Under the pieces are notes generated by a model. That model was not told the DNA's origin and searched no databases. It was given only the letters and a program-made list of their open reading frames with translations. A program made the position numbers and the translations under genes. Positions 33,965 to 43,638 of a stretch of DNA of 64,000 nt are shown piece by piece (the stretch's first letter is position 1; each line of letters begins with the position of its first letter). Origin of the DNA: Pseudodesulfovibrio cashew (GTDB lineage: Bacteria > Desulfobacterota > Desulfovibrionia > Desulfovibrionales > Desulfovibrionaceae); the NCBI RefSeq assembly GCF_009762795.1, contig NZ_CP046400.1, forward strand, positions 2,271,501 through 2,335,500. Direction: 5' to 3'.

Positions 33965-36538
33965 CTACCCGTTGTCGGACACGGGGAGGGTGAATGTGAA
34001 TGAACTGCCCCCCCCCTCGGCCGAGCAGACCGATATGGTGCCCCCGTAGTGGGTGATGATTTCCCGGCAGATGGTCAGGCCCAGCCCGGTTCCCTTGTCC
34101 TGGGGCGCGACGGTATCTCCGTTTCCAAGTTTATGGAACTTCTCGAAAATTTCTTCCCACGATGACTCGGGAATGCCCTGGCCGGTGTCCTCCACCGTGA
34201 TCCTTACGTAATCCCTATCGGCTTCCATGGAAACGGAGACCTTTCCCCGGTGTGTGAACTTGCAGGCATTTCCCAACAGGTTGACGACTACCTGGTGCAG
34301 TTTGTCCGGGTCGGCGTACACGGCGGGCATCCGTTCCGGGAGTTCTACCTCCAGGCGCACAGCAGGCTTCGCGGCAAAGGCTCCGGAAAGGCTTTTGGCG
34401 GCCTGGCTGACGACTTCCGTCGGATTGAGCAGGGTGTCATTCCAGGTTGCCTTGCCGGATTCGATGCGGTTGATGTCCAGAAAGTCGTTGATGAGCCTGG
34501 TCAGCCGTTCCCCTTCGGACTCGATGATATCGAGGTTGGTGAGTAGCCGTCCTCCCTTCTTTTCCAGGTCAGGGGAATGGGACAGGGGGAGAAAATGTTT
34601 ACTGAAGTCCTTGCTCGAAAGTTTGGCAAAGCCTCGGATCGACGTCAGCGGCGTCCGCAGTTCGTGCGAGATGGAGGAAACCAGGGAGGATTTGATCTTG
34701 TCCAGTTCCTTCAATCGCGTGTTGGCAGCTTCAAGTTCGGTGGTTCGACGTTTGAGTTCTGCGGTGCGTTCCTCCACCTTACTCTCCAATTCCTCGTTGA
34801 GCCGGGTGAGTTTCTCTTCGCCGATCTTCCTTTCGATGGCCAGGGCGACTTGCTCCGAAGCCGCTTCCAGCAGGTCCACGTCCGATTCACGGTAGTGAAG
34901 GGGGTCGCGGTAGTCCTGGACAGCCATGGCCCCGATGATCTCATCCTTGTGCTTCAGGGGGACGCCCATCCATACTGCGGGAGTGGTTCCCACCACGCCG
35001 ATTTCCTCGACCAGCTTTTGGGAACCGGGATGGGCCATGGAAAAGTAGAGAGGCTCTCCGGTGCGGAGGATGTGGAGGACCAGGGATTTCTTTTTCTGGG
35101 AACTGACGTCGTGCATGACGTAGAACTCATCCTGTTCATCTACGAAGTAGGGAAAGTGAAGACAGTCCCTCTCCTTGTCGTGCAGGGCAATGAAGAAATT
35201 TTCGGCCCGGATGAATTCGTCAAGGATCGTGTGGATCTCGCTGTAGAGGTGCTTCAGGTCCGGGGCTGTGCCCATTGCCTTGGAAATGGCATAGCGCGCA
35301 TTGGTGGTCCTTTCCCGGAGTTTCCTCTCAGTGATGTCAGTATGCGTCCCGGCCAGGCGGGAGATCGTGCCCTGTTCGTTGGATATCCCTGTTCCCCGCC
35401 CCAGAATCCAACGGTAGGAGCCGTCCTTGTGGCGCATGCGGTATTCGACCTCGAATAGCTCCGTCTTGCCTTCAATGCACTCCAGGTTGGCCTTGATGAC
35501 ATGGTCCAGGTCATTTGGATGAATGTGGTTTTTCCAGGAGTCGGCCACATTGGGAAATTCCTGGTCTTCATAGCCGAGGATCGCCTTGTACCGGGGGGAG
35601 AAGTAGACGGAGTCGTCCGTAAGGTTCCAGTCCCAGATGCCGTCGTTGGCGCCGCGCACCACCAGTTCGTACCGCTCTTCGCTGACGCGAAGAGCCTCAG
35701 CCGCCTGCTTGCGGTCAGTGACGTCTATGAGAGAGCAGACCCGGTTGGCGGTGCCAGGGATTATCTGGACGAAGACGTGTATTGTCCGTCGTTTTTTGGT
35801 CCAGGTCATGAAAGGAAATTCATAGTCCATGGGGGCGGTTTCCTCCATGGTCCGCGCCTTGTGGATGGAGGTCATCCTCTCCAGCGCGGTGGGATCCACG
35901 AAATCGGACCACCTCATCTTGCCCTCAATCTCTTCCTTGGGCAGTTCCGCCAAAAGAGAGAATCGGTCGTTGCAGCTTCGGATTATGCTGTCCTCACCGA
36001 AAATGACCAGGGATGTTCCCGTGTTGTTGAACAGGGTGCGGTGGTACCTTTCGCTCTCGCGAAGGGCCTGCTCCGCCTCCTTGGCTTCGGTTACGTCCAC
36101 CAGAATGCCGCGGATTCCCACGGGTTCGCCGTCCTGCACGACGGGCCTGGAGTATATCTTGACGGGAATAATGCTTCCGTCTTTTCGGAGCGCTTTGTAT
36201 TCATTGCCGAAATACCCGTCACCTTTGAGTATGTCGCGCATGTTTTCCAAGGCTCGATTCAAGTCGTCGGGATGGAATATCTCCGACATGGTCATGCCGG
36301 CTTCCATTTCTTCGAGGGTATAGCCAAAGACCTTCAGCGCCTCTCTGTTTACGAAAACGAGACGTTGATCCTTGTCCACCTCGAAGACAATCTGCGGCAG
36401 GTCGTCCAGAAGGCGTTTATACGTGTTCCTATGCGGGGTGTCTTGGGAAAGGACCGGCGTAACGCCATTACCCAAAATGGAACGCAGTTCCTTGAGTTCG
36501 GCTATGAGTTGGGCTTTGCTCTTCGAATCATCGTTCAT
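33965..36538 (-). CDS. Cytoplasmic multi-PAS/GAF sensor histidine kinase
   Basis: This 857-residue kinase has no membrane segment. It has three PAS domains (about 40-160, 165-285 and 290-415), the first two with PAC-like ends such as GIRGILVDVTEAKEAEQAL. A GAF domain follows (about 425-590, with AVWMGVPLKHKDEIIGAMAV), then a coiled coil, the His box SSISHELRTPLTSIRGF (about 643-659) and an ATPase domain with NLLGNACKFTH, DTGQGIP and GTGLGL. It likely senses an intracellular signal or redox state. No response regulator is next to it; it converges with the hybrid kinase after eight bases. Confidence 0.92.
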   Translation of the reverse strand: MNDDSKSKAQLIAELKELRSILGNGVTPVLSQDTPHRNTYKRLLDDLPQIVFEVDKDQRLVFVNREALKVFGYTLEEMEAGMTMSEIFHPDDLNRALENMRDILKGDGYFGNEYKALRKDGSIIPVKIYSRPVVQDGEPVGIRGILVDVTEAKEAEQALRESERYHRTLFNNTGTSLVIFGEDSIIRSCNDRFSLLAELPKEEIEGKMRWSDFVDPTALERMTSIHKARTMEETAPMDYEFPFMTWTKKRRTIHVFVQIIPGTANRVCSLIDVTDRKQAAEALRVSEERYELVVRGANDGIWDWNLTDDSVYFSPRYKAILGYEDQEFPNVADSWKNHIHPNDLDHVIKANLECIEGKTELFEVEYRMRHKDGSYRWILGRGTGISNEQGTISRLAGTHTDITERKLRERTTNARYAISKAMGTAPDLKHLYSEIHTILDEFIRAENFFIALHDKERDCLHFPYFVDEQDEFYVMHDVSSQKKKSLVLHILRTGEPLYFSMAHPGSQKLVEEIGVVGTTPAVWMGVPLKHKDEIIGAMAVQDYRDPLHYRESDVDLLEAASEQVALAIERKIGEEKLTRLNEELESKVEERTAELKRRTTELEAANTRLKELDKIKSSLVSSISHELRTPLTSIRGFAKLSSKDFSKHFLPLSHSPDLEKKGGRLLTNLDIIESEGERLTRLINDFLDINRIESGKATWNDTLLNPTEVVSQAAKSLSGAFAAKPAVRLEVELPERMPAVYADPDKLHQVVVNLLGNACKFTHRGKVSVSMEADRDYVRITVEDTGQGIPESSWEEIFEKFHKLGNGDTVAPQDKGTGLGLTICREIITHYGGTISVCSAEGGGSSFTFTLPVSDNG

Positions 36539-36720
36539 ACGTTGACCTTAACTGCAGGATTCATAGCCGGGATTACCGATTGTTGCAATTATTAGATGGC
36601 GCATTGAGGCTTCGTCATTTCCACGTGATAATTGGGGTGCATATATTATTATAATTGCGGAGTTGCGAAGTCTGTGTGCATCTAATGAGCGAGAACCAAA
36701 TGATTTCGCCGGGAGGGTGT

Positions 36721-38439
36721 ATGTTAAGAAAAGTATCAATTCGAATCCGAATGATCATTCTGATAGGTGTCATAATTCTTTTTACCATAGGCATTGCCGC
36801 TTCCTTTCTGAATGGCATGGGCAAGGTCGAGGAGGTTGGAGTCGAAAGGGCTTCCGCCGCCATGCTGGCCGGGGAGCGCAACAAGCTTTCCGTGTCCACG
36901 CACGCCATGGCCGTGTCCATCTCCGAGGCCATCAAGGACATCCCGGATGAAGCGGGCAAGGTGGAGATGATCCGCCGGATGGTCAAGGACATCTGGTTCG
37001 AAAAGGACAAGTCCGGCTATTTCTTCGTCTACAATCAGACGGTCAACGTGGCCCTGCCACCCAAGCCCGCAGCGCAGGGCAAGGACCTCAAGGACACCAA
37101 GGACTCCAACGGGTTGTATCTTGTCAGGGAACTGAACAAGTTGGCCCATAACGGCGGCGGATTCCTGACCTATGTCTGGCCCAAGCCCGGCAAGGGCGAC
37201 CAGGACAAGCTCGGTTACGCGGAGTTGATCCCCGGCACCGACATGTGGATCGGCACCGGTGTCTATCTGGATAACGTCGCCGATGAAAAGGCCGCGATTC
37301 AATCCGATATCGACGTCATCGTCACCTCGTACAGCTGGTGGATAGGCGGCACGGTTTTCGGTGTCTTTCTCCTGGTGGTCCTGCCGTTCTGTCTGCTTAT
37401 TGTCCGCTCCATCGTCCAGCCTTTGAACGAAGGCGTGGCCCTGGCCGACAAGGTGGCGGGCGGCGACCTGACCGTGCGGATCTCCTCCGAATTCAAGGAT
37501 GAGCCCGGACTGCTGACAGCCTCGCTGGGAGAGATGGTCTCCCGGCTCGGCGCCATCGTGGGCAAGGCCAAGGCCAGTGCGGATCAGGTGGCTTCCGGCA
37601 GCCTCGAAGTGACGAATTCAGCCCAGACACTGGCGGACGGTGCCAACAGGCAGGCCGCATCCGTGGAGCAGGTTTCCTCCTCCATGGAGGAGATGATTTC
37701 CCAGATCAGCCGGAATACCGACAACGCGCGTGAAACCGAGAAGATGGCCACGCAGACCTCCCAGGACGCCCAGAAGGGCGGAGAGACGGTCATGGAGGCC
37801 GTGGATTCCATCAAGCATATCGCGGAGAAGATTTCCATCATCGAGGAGATCGCCAGGCAGACCAACCTGCTGGCTCTGAACGCGGCCATCGAGGCCGCCC
37901 GTGCGGGCGAGGCGGGCAAGGGCTTCGCCGTCGTCGCCAGCGAGGTTCGCAAGCTGGCCGAACGTAGCGGCACGGCCGCGGCGGAGATCGGCGAGCTCTC
38001 CACTGCCACTCTGGCCAAGGCAGACGAGGCGGGCAACATGTTGACCAAGATGGTGCCGGATATCCGCAAGACCGCGGAACTCGTCCAGGAGATATCCTCC
38101 GCCAGCATGGAGCAGAATGCCGGTGCCGAGGAAATCAACAAGGCGATCCAGGAACTCGACACCGTCATTCAACAGAACGCGGCCTCTTCCGAGGAGCTTG
38201 CCTCCACTGCCGAGGAGTTTGCCAGCCATGCCGCACAGTCTCTTGACGCTATGCAGTTCTTCGACACGGGCGAGATGAGGGCGGCCCGGCCCGCTCCGAC
38301 ACGGGCCAAGGTGGTGCGGAGTTCTCCCGCAGCGGTATCGGCGGCCCCTGCAGCCAAGCCCCAGGCCATAGCCAAGGCCCCGTCCGGCAACGGGCTGGAT
38401 CTGGACATGGAAGCGGACGACGATTTCGAAAAGTTCTAA
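36721..38439 (+). CDS. Methyl-accepting chemotaxis protein with single Cache domain
   Basis: The 572-residue chemoreceptor starts at ATG 36721, with GGGAGG about five bases upstream. Membrane helix 1 is at about 9-31. The periplasmic sCache_2-type domain (about 40-205) includes [19 protein letters not shown] and [16 protein letters not shown]. Helix 2 is at about 214-237, then HAMP. The signalling tip is [20 protein letters not shown], followed by [21 protein letters not shown]. The last residues, DDDFEKF, form an acidic-aromatic tail after a flexible Ala/Pro linker, reminiscent of tethers that hold the methylation enzymes. Confidence 0.94.
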   Translation: MLRKVSIRIRMIILIGVIILFTIGIAASFLNGMGKVEEVGVERASAAMLAGERNKLSVSTHAMAVSISEAIKDIPDEAGKVEMIRRMVKDIWFEKDKSGYFFVYNQTVNVALPPKPAAQGKDLKDTKDSNGLYLVRELNKLAHNGGGFLTYVWPKPGKGDQDKLGYAELIPGTDMWIGTGVYLDNVADEKAAIQSDIDVIVTSYSWWIGGTVFGVFLLVVLPFCLLIVRSIVQPLNEGVALADKVAGGDLTVRISSEFKDEPGLLTASLGEMVSRLGAIVGKAKASADQVASGSLEVTNSAQTLADGANRQAASVEQVSSSMEEMISQISRNTDNARETEKMATQTSQDAQKGGETVMEAVDSIKHIAEKISIIEEIARQTNLLALNAAIEAARAGEAGKGFAVVASEVRKLAERSGTAAAEIGELSTATLAKADEAGNMLTKMVPDIRKTAELVQEISSASMEQNAGAEEINKAIQELDTVIQQNAASSEELASTAEEFASHAAQSLDAMQFFDTGEMRAARPAPTRAKVVRSSPAAVSAAPAAKPQAIAKAPSGNGLDLDMEADDDFEKF

Positions 38440-38458
38440 ACCCATTCTCCTCCTTTGT

Positions 38459-38494
38459 TGCAACGGCCCGCTTCGGCGGGCCGTTTCTTTTTGG
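38459..38494 (+). terminator. Terminator after the chemoreceptor gene
   Basis: A stem of ACGGCCCGC with its complement GCGGGCCGT and loop TTCG is followed by TTCTTTTT on the plus strand, about 20 bases past the stop. Confidence 0.9.
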
Positions 38495-38614
38495 GATTTG
38501 ATCAAGGTCAATGTCGGGTGGGCTCCATTCGGATAGGGTCGTGCCCGATATCGCGGCTTGCAATCCAGGCCGATATCAGTATCCTCGCACCAACTCGGTT
38601 TCACGGAGAAGACC

Positions 38615-39916
38615 ATGATTGCATCCAAGCCCCATCCCTCCAAACTTTATGTGGAGACCACGACTCTCTGCAATCTCAACTGCGAAATGTGCGTCAAGTA
38701 CGCCGATGGCGCGTGCATTCGCGAGCAAAGCATGTCCATGGACGTGTTCCGTGCGCTGGCTCCGGCCTTCCCGCACCTGGATGGGTTGATTCTGAACGGC
38801 ATCGGCGAGCCGCTTCTGGCCCCGCACCTGCTTGAAATGATATCCTTGGCGCGGCAGACCATGCGTCCCGACGCCCTGATCAGCTTCCAGAGCAACGGCA
38901 TGCTGCTCACGCCTGCGCTGGCCGAGGACCTGGTCCGGGCCGGGCTGGACAAGATCTGCCTGTCGGTGGACATGGTCGGGCGGGAGGGCGTGTTTCACGG
39001 CGGTGAGGACATCAGCGACACGGTGCATGCCTTTGAATATCTGCAGGACGCTGCGCGCAAGGTCGGACGCCCGCTGTCCATCGGCGTGGAGTTCGTGCTC
39101 ATGCGCGACAACGCCGAGGCCCTGCCCCGGTCCCTGGAGTGGGCGGCCGATCAGGGCGCGGATTTTGGCCTGGTCACGCATATGCTGCCCTATGCCGAGG
39201 ACATGGCGGACCAGGAGTTGTTCAATCCCAATACCGATCGATCCATGCTGGAGTTCGAGCGCTGGCGGCAGGAGGCCGAAGATCTGGGGATGAATCTCTC
39301 CGCCTATTTCGGCACTTCCTGGAAATTCCGCAAGACCAACGAGGACCTCCGGCTGATGCGTTTCGTCAACGAGCGGCGAATGGAGGCCTTCTCGCGTGAC
39401 ATCCCCATTCATATCGTCAGTCTGGAGGAGTGGTCCACGCCGGATAAACTGGCCGAGCAGCAGTGGCTCGAAGCGCTTCTGGCCGAGGCGCGCAGCGTGG
39501 CCGAGGCGCGCGGTATGGACGTGGCGCTGCCCCCTGTGGCCGCCACCCATGAGCGCAAGTGCGATTTCATGGAGCAGGGCGTGGTTCACATAACCCCGAC
39601 CGGAGATGCGCGTCCCTGCTACTTCCTCTGGCATGAGTACTCCTGCTTCATGGACAAGGGGTTGAAAAAGGTCAGCCCCGTAACCTTCGGCAACGTCACC
39701 GAAGATTCCATTCTCGACATCTGGAACAGTGAAGACTACGTGGCCTTTCGCACCGAGGCCCTCCGCTACGATTTTCCCTACTGCTCCAACTGCTCGGTGG
39801 TTCCCTGCTCGGACGTGACCGGGGCCATGGGCGTCTTTCAGCAGGACTGTTACGGCCTGAATATCCCCTGCGGCCACTGCCACTGGTGTATGGGCGGCCT
39901 CCGCTGCCTCCTCTAG
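38615..39916 (+). CDS. Radical SAM protein with SPASM-type C-terminus
   Basis: This 433-residue iron-sulfur enzyme has the radical SAM cluster motif TTLCNLNCEMC (Cx3Cx2C, about residues 16-26) near the start, then NGIGEPLL. The C-terminus is rich in cysteine: CDFMEQGVVHITPTGDARPC, then YCSNCSVVPCSD, and CGHCHWCMGGLRC, typical of SPASM-type auxiliary clusters used by peptide-modifying enzymes and relatives. No small precursor peptide is visible beside it, so its substrate is unknown. ATG 38615 has GGAG about seven bases upstream. The repeat array follows immediately. Confidence 0.9.
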   Translation: MIASKPHPSKLYVETTTLCNLNCEMCVKYADGACIREQSMSMDVFRALAPAFPHLDGLILNGIGEPLLAPHLLEMISLARQTMRPDALISFQSNGMLLTPALAEDLVRAGLDKICLSVDMVGREGVFHGGEDISDTVHAFEYLQDAARKVGRPLSIGVEFVLMRDNAEALPRSLEWAADQGADFGLVTHMLPYAEDMADQELFNPNTDRSMLEFERWRQEAEDLGMNLSAYFGTSWKFRKTNEDLRLMRFVNERRMEAFSRDIPIHIVSLEEWSTPDKLAEQQWLEALLAEARSVAEARGMDVALPPVAATHERKCDFMEQGVVHITPTGDARPCYFLWHEYSCFMDKGLKKVSPVTFGNVTEDSILDIWNSEDYVAFRTEALRYDFPYCSNCSVVPCSDVTGAMGVFQQDCYGLNIPCGHCHWCMGGLRCLL

Positions 39917-40320
39917 CCGGAGCGCGGGAGCGGCGCATCCGCTGCGTTGGCGGGTGCGAGTCCGTCCTCGACGTAGCGTTGCTACGCCTCCGGCGTCCCC
40001 GCCCCCGCCGCCTTGCGGCTGCACCACTCCCGCGCTCCGGCCCGGCTGTATGACCGCATCCGCTGCGTTGGCGGGTGCGAGTCCGTCCTCGACGTAGCGT
40101 TGCTACGCCTCCGGCGTCCCCGCCCCCGCCGCCTTGCGGCTGCACCACTCCCGCGCTCCGGCCCGGCTGCATGACCGCATCCGCTGCGTTGGCGGGTGCG
40201 AGTCCGTCCTCGACGTAGCGTTGCTACGCCTCCGCGTCCCCGCCCCCGCTGCCATGCGGCTGCACCACTCCCGCGCTCCGGCCCGGCTGCATGACCGCAT
40301 CCGCTGCGATGGCGGGTGCG
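39917..40320. repeat. Tandem array of three 121-bp repeats plus partial fourth
   Basis: The unit begins CGCATCCGCTGCGTTGG and recurs at 39934, 40055, 40176 (period 121), with a truncated fourth copy from 40296 (the third copy lost one base). Copies are almost identical; differences are single bases. Each unit contains the palindrome CGTAGC-gtt-GCTACG and ends in CTCCCGCGCTCCGG. The complement of that end (CCGGAGCGCGGGAG) lies at 39917-39930, making the outer frame an inverted repeat. The array directly follows the radical SAM stop codon. It is GC-rich and non-coding; open frames through it are accidental. Between 40321 and 40452 I see only the leader of the next gene. Confidence 0.92.
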
Positions 40321-40452
40321 ACAAGGCCTTCCCTCTTCCCTTCTCTCTTTTTATCCGCAGCTTGTTGCACTGCTTCAAGAAAGTCGGCTAAGGTGAAGGA
40401 TAGTGGCCTGTTCACCATTTCAGGCTTGGGCCGTCAGCAAAAGGAGGAGCGT

Positions 40453-41373
40453 ATGCAGTCCGCGATTCGGGAATATTCAGCGGCCGAAGTCCTGGCCTTC
40501 GTCAAGGACGGAAGGGGGGTGCTGATTGATGTGCTTGTGCCGGAGCATCATGCCGTGTGCCACATCCCCGGCTCCGTCAACGCCTGCGTCTTCGAGGTTG
40601 TTTTCCAGGACACCATGGCCGGACTGGTGCCGGATAAGACTACCCCCGTCATCTTTTATGGTGCAGGGGGAAATTGTCTGGACTGCGAGACTGCTGCGGA
40701 CAAGCTCTTCAGGGCCGGTTACACCGAGGTTGGCGTCTATCCTGGCGGGCTTGAGGACTGGCGAGAACAGGGCCTGCCCCTGGAGGGGGGCGCTCCGGAC
40801 GAGATGGTCCCGCCGCATCCGAAGTTGGTCCTGGAATCCAAAGTTTACAGATTGCTGCCCGACGAATCCATGTTTCGCTGGACAGGGCGCAACGCCAAGA
40901 CCACTCATACCGGATCGCTAACCGTCTCCGTCGGCGAGCTGGACGCGGCGTCTGATCATTTATCCGCTTCGTTCACCCTGGATATGGCCTCAATCCGCAA
41001 TTTCAACCTGGAGGGGGATGAGCTGCAACCCGTGCTTGAGAATCATCTCAAATCGGACGATTTTTTCTTCGCCGCGTTGTTCCCGGAGGCGGAATTCAAC
41101 TCAACCAAGATTTGTCCGGCAGTGGACAGCGAGGCCACACGGCCGAATTTCCTGGTTCAGGGAGTGCTGACCCTGCGAGGCGTCTCCAACGAGATCGCGT
41201 TCCAGGCCCATCTGCGCAATTTGGAGGACGACAGGATTGCCTTGGTCGCCAACGTCGATTTCGATCGCACCCAGTGGGGTGTGATCTACGGGTCATCTCG
41301 CTTTTTCAAGCACCTCGGTTACCATTCGGTCTTCGATTTCATCTCCGTGGAGTTCCGGCTGGTGTTGGCTTAG
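40453..41373 (+). CDS. Rhodanese-like and YceI-like fusion protein
   Basis: The 306-residue protein starts at ATG 40453 with AAGGAGG eight bases upstream and has no signal peptide. Residues about 9-112 are a rhodanese-like fold (VLIDVLVPEHHAVCHIPGSVNA and GVYPGGLEDWREQGLPLEGG). The active-site loop reads VIFYGAGGNCLDCETAA: the usual catalytic Cys position after the strand is Gly, although two Cys follow later in the loop. Residues about 125-305 resemble YceI, a lipocalin-like beta barrel binding isoprenoid-like ligands (FTLDMASIRNFNLEGDE and GVLTLRGVSNEIAFQAHL). YceI is normally periplasmic, so a cytoplasmic fusion is unusual. Confidence 0.82.
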   Translation: MQSAIREYSAAEVLAFVKDGRGVLIDVLVPEHHAVCHIPGSVNACVFEVVFQDTMAGLVPDKTTPVIFYGAGGNCLDCETAADKLFRAGYTEVGVYPGGLEDWREQGLPLEGGAPDEMVPPHPKLVLESKVYRLLPDESMFRWTGRNAKTTHTGSLTVSVGELDAASDHLSASFTLDMASIRNFNLEGDELQPVLENHLKSDDFFFAALFPEAEFNSTKICPAVDSEATRPNFLVQGVLTLRGVSNEIAFQAHLRNLEDDRIALVANVDFDRTQWGVIYGSSRFFKHLGYHSVFDFISVEFRLVLA

Positions 41374-41415
41374 GGAATCCCGGCGGAAAAGGTGTTCTAC
41401 CCACCCCGCCCTGAA

Positions 41416-41458
41416 AATCAAAGGCGGAAGCTCCCTTTCGGGGCTTCCGCCTTTGATT
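41416..41458. terminator. Bidirectional terminator between YceI-fusion and helicase genes
   Basis: A stem AAAGGCGGAAGC with GCTTCCGCCTTT and an internal loop of about ten bases serves both converging genes. It is followed by GATTTG on the plus strand and GATTTTC on the minus strand. Confidence 0.8.
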
Positions 41459-41477
41459 TGCTATGCCTGTGGAAGGC

Positions 41478-43133
41478 TTATTCCGAGCGCGGCTTGTAGT
41501 GCTTCTTGAAGGGCCGCTTGCCGCCTCTGGGGCCGCCTGATTTTTTAAAGTCGCGGCGGTAGGGGGGCTTGCTCTTGTGCTGGTCCACGGTGACCAGCGG
41601 ACGGCCTTCGCGCGAGTTTACGCGGCTGATGACCGTGTCCGCCTCGGCGGCCGGGACCGTGAACACGGTCTTGTTGGTCAGCACCTTTACGTGCTGCACC
41701 AGCCAGGGCTTGACCTTGGCCGTATCGGTGATGAAGTCCACGAAGGCCTTGGGGTGCATGCCGTGGGAGCGGCCCAGGGCGCAAACCAGGTCGGCGCGGC
41801 CTCGCTTGGCCTGAGAGACCGCATCGATCTCGCGGTAGCTGGACTCCACCAGTTCGTCGCCGAAGGTGTTCAGGAGCAGGGCCGCGATGAGATCAGCCGG
41901 GTTCTTTTCCTCCATCAGGTCTCGGGCCATGGCCTGGTAGGCGTCGGGTACCTCTTCTTCCATGAGCGCTTCAAGACGGGCGACCAGTCTGCTCTTCTTG
42001 GAGTAGATGACGTCGCGGATGCGCGGAAGCGCGGCCTTGGTGATGTCCGTGCCCGTGGATTTGGTGATGTACATCAGCTTGCGGAATTCGCCCGGCGCGA
42101 TCAGGGTGATGGCCACACCTTCCTTGCCCGCCCGTCCGGTGCGGCCGGTACGGTGCACGAAGGTAGCGGGATCCTGGGGCAGGGCGAAGTTGACCACGTG
42201 GGTCAGGTCCGGCACGTCGATGCCGCGTGCGGCCACGTCCGTGGCCACAAGAATGGTCGCCCGCCTGCTGCGGAAGCGGCCCAGGATATCCTCGCGCCGT
42301 GGCTGGGACAGGTCGCCGTGGATGGGCTCCGCCGGATAGCCGCGCTCGTTGAGGCGCTCGGCCACCCTGTCGGCGTCCGCTCTGGTGCGGGTGAAGACCA
42401 GGCCGTAGAAATCGGGCTGGGCGTCGATGACCCGGCAAAGGGCCTCGAATCGGTCGGAGTCGGCCATTTCGTGGAAAATATGGCGGATGAGCGGGGTCTC
42501 GCTATGCTCGGTCTCGACCTTGACAGTCTCGTAGTCGCCCATGAACTCGGTGGCGATGCGCAGGACTTCACGGGGCATGGTGGCGGAAAAGAGCAGGGTG
42601 CGTCGGTCCTTGTTGGCCTCGGAAAGGATGGCGCGGACATCGTCCACAAAGCCCATGTTGCACATCTCGTCCGCCTCGTCGAGGACGAAGAAATCAAGGT
42701 TGTCGATGTGCAGGGTGCCGCGTTCGAGGTGGTCCATGATCCGGCCCGGGGTGCCGACCACCACGTCCGCACCGCGTTTGAGCGCCTTGATCTGCATATG
42801 GATGGCCTGGCCTCCGTACACCGGTAGGACGCGGATGCGCTTTTGCCCCTTGAGAGAGTTGATTTCATCGGCCACCTGGATGGCCAGTTCGCGCGTGGGG
42901 GCCAGGATCAGAGCCTGGACTCGCTGTCCCTGCTCTTCCGCGCATTCGATGATGGGCAGGCCGAAGGCTGCGGTCTTGCCGGTGCCTGTCTGGGCCTGGC
43001 CCACGATGTCGATGTTGCCTTGGAGCAGCATCGGTATGGTCCGTGCCTGGATGGGCGTAGGCGCCGTGAATCCCTTGGATTCCAGCGCGGCGAGGGTTTG
43101 CTCCGACAGACCCAGGTCCTTGAATGTGGTCAT
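41478..43133 (-). CDS. DEAD-box RNA helicase, DeaD/CsdA type
   Basis: This 551-residue helicase has the complete motif set: Q motif (GFTAPTPIQARTIP), motif I AQTGTGKTAA, motif II VLDEADEM, motif III FSATMP, and motif VI HRTGRTGRAGKEG. After the helicase core a DbpA/CsdA-like RNA-binding domain follows (about 445-525), then a basic Gly/Arg/Lys tail (PRGGKRPFKKHYKPR). It likely helps ribosome assembly and unwinds structured mRNA, often needed in the cold. It lies in a cluster of translation or RNA genes with infA and the RRM protein. Confidence 0.94.
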   Translation of the reverse strand: MTTFKDLGLSEQTLAALESKGFTAPTPIQARTIPMLLQGNIDIVGQAQTGTGKTAAFGLPIIECAEEQGQRVQALILAPTRELAIQVADEINSLKGQKRIRVLPVYGGQAIHMQIKALKRGADVVVGTPGRIMDHLERGTLHIDNLDFFVLDEADEMCNMGFVDDVRAILSEANKDRRTLLFSATMPREVLRIATEFMGDYETVKVETEHSETPLIRHIFHEMADSDRFEALCRVIDAQPDFYGLVFTRTRADADRVAERLNERGYPAEPIHGDLSQPRREDILGRFRSRRATILVATDVAARGIDVPDLTHVVNFALPQDPATFVHRTGRTGRAGKEGVAITLIAPGEFRKLMYITKSTGTDITKAALPRIRDVIYSKKSRLVARLEALMEEEVPDAYQAMARDLMEEKNPADLIAALLLNTFGDELVESSYREIDAVSQAKRGRADLVCALGRSHGMHPKAFVDFITDTAKVKPWLVQHVKVLTNKTVFTVPAAEADTVISRVNSREGRPLVTVDQHKSKPPYRRDFKKSGGPRGGKRPFKKHYKPRSE

Positions 43134-43224
43134 GAATAGCTCTTGGTAAAATGGTGATCACGCTTCCGTCGCATAGGACGACAGAAGACTTTGCCGCATC
43201 GCTTGGCGGATGCGGGGCAAATGG

Positions 43225-43328
43225 CTCTGGCGAGGAAAGAGAGAGGGAATCCGAGGGAAAGGGAACAGTGGGCGACCCATCAGAGGTTGCCCGCTCTCGC
43301 CTCCCCCCCAGACGCCGGCGGCGCGAGC
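43225..43328. repeat. G-rich repeat element downstream of infA
   Basis: On the minus strand just after infA the sequence GCCGCCGGCG-TCTGGGGGGGAGG closely matches the end of the hslV-hslU element (GCCTCCGGCGGCTGGGGGGAAGG read on its minus strand). A small stem (GGGCGACC/GGTTGCCC, with one wobble pair) lies near 43271-43291, and purine-rich DNA continues to 43225. It looks like a shorter, diverged copy of the same dispersed element. Confidence 0.6.
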
Positions 43329-43547
43329 CTACCGGGGGCGGAAGGTGATTCTGCCTCGAGTGAGATCGTACGGGGAAAGTTCGACGGTGACGGTGTCGCC
43401 GGGCATGACGCGAATGCGGAACTTGCGCATCTTGCCGGAGATGTGTGCAAGCACGGAGTGTCCGTTTTCCAGCTCCACGCGGAACATGGCGTTGGGCAGC
43501 GCTTCCTCAACGGTGCCCTGAACAGTGATTCCTTCTTCTTTGGCCAT
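43329..43547 (-). CDS. infA: Translation initiation factor IF-1
   Basis: This 72-residue S1-fold protein binds the ribosomal A site during initiation. It begins [20 protein letters not shown] and has [19 protein letters not shown] followed by the usual ending [11 protein letters not shown]. An ATG 12 bases upstream (43559) is also possible, but family members start MAKE. The Shine-Dalgarno is weak. It lies downstream of the RRM gene, behind a terminator. Confidence 0.96.
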   Translation of the reverse strand: MAKEEGITVQGTVEEALPNAMFRVELENGHSVLAHISGKMRKFRIRVMPGDTVTVELSPYDLTRGRITFRPR

Positions 43548-43579
43548 ATACTCTGTCAATCCTTGTTAATTTTGGGACG

Positions 43580-43607
43580 GGAAAAGCCCGCCCTCAGTGG
43601 GCGGGCT
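43580..43607 (-). terminator. Terminator after the RRM protein gene
   Basis: A 9-bp stem (AGCCCGCCC/GGGCGGGCT) followed by TTTTCCC on the minus strand lies about 32 bases past the stop. Confidence 0.85.
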
Positions 43608-43638
43608 AGTACTGCCTACTCTATGGCGGGCGAAATGT

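Noticed and set aside
39696-40378. Open frames through the 121-bp repeat array
   Set aside because: They arise from repetition of a GC-rich palindromic unit and read as Arg/Ser/Gly-rich low complexity.
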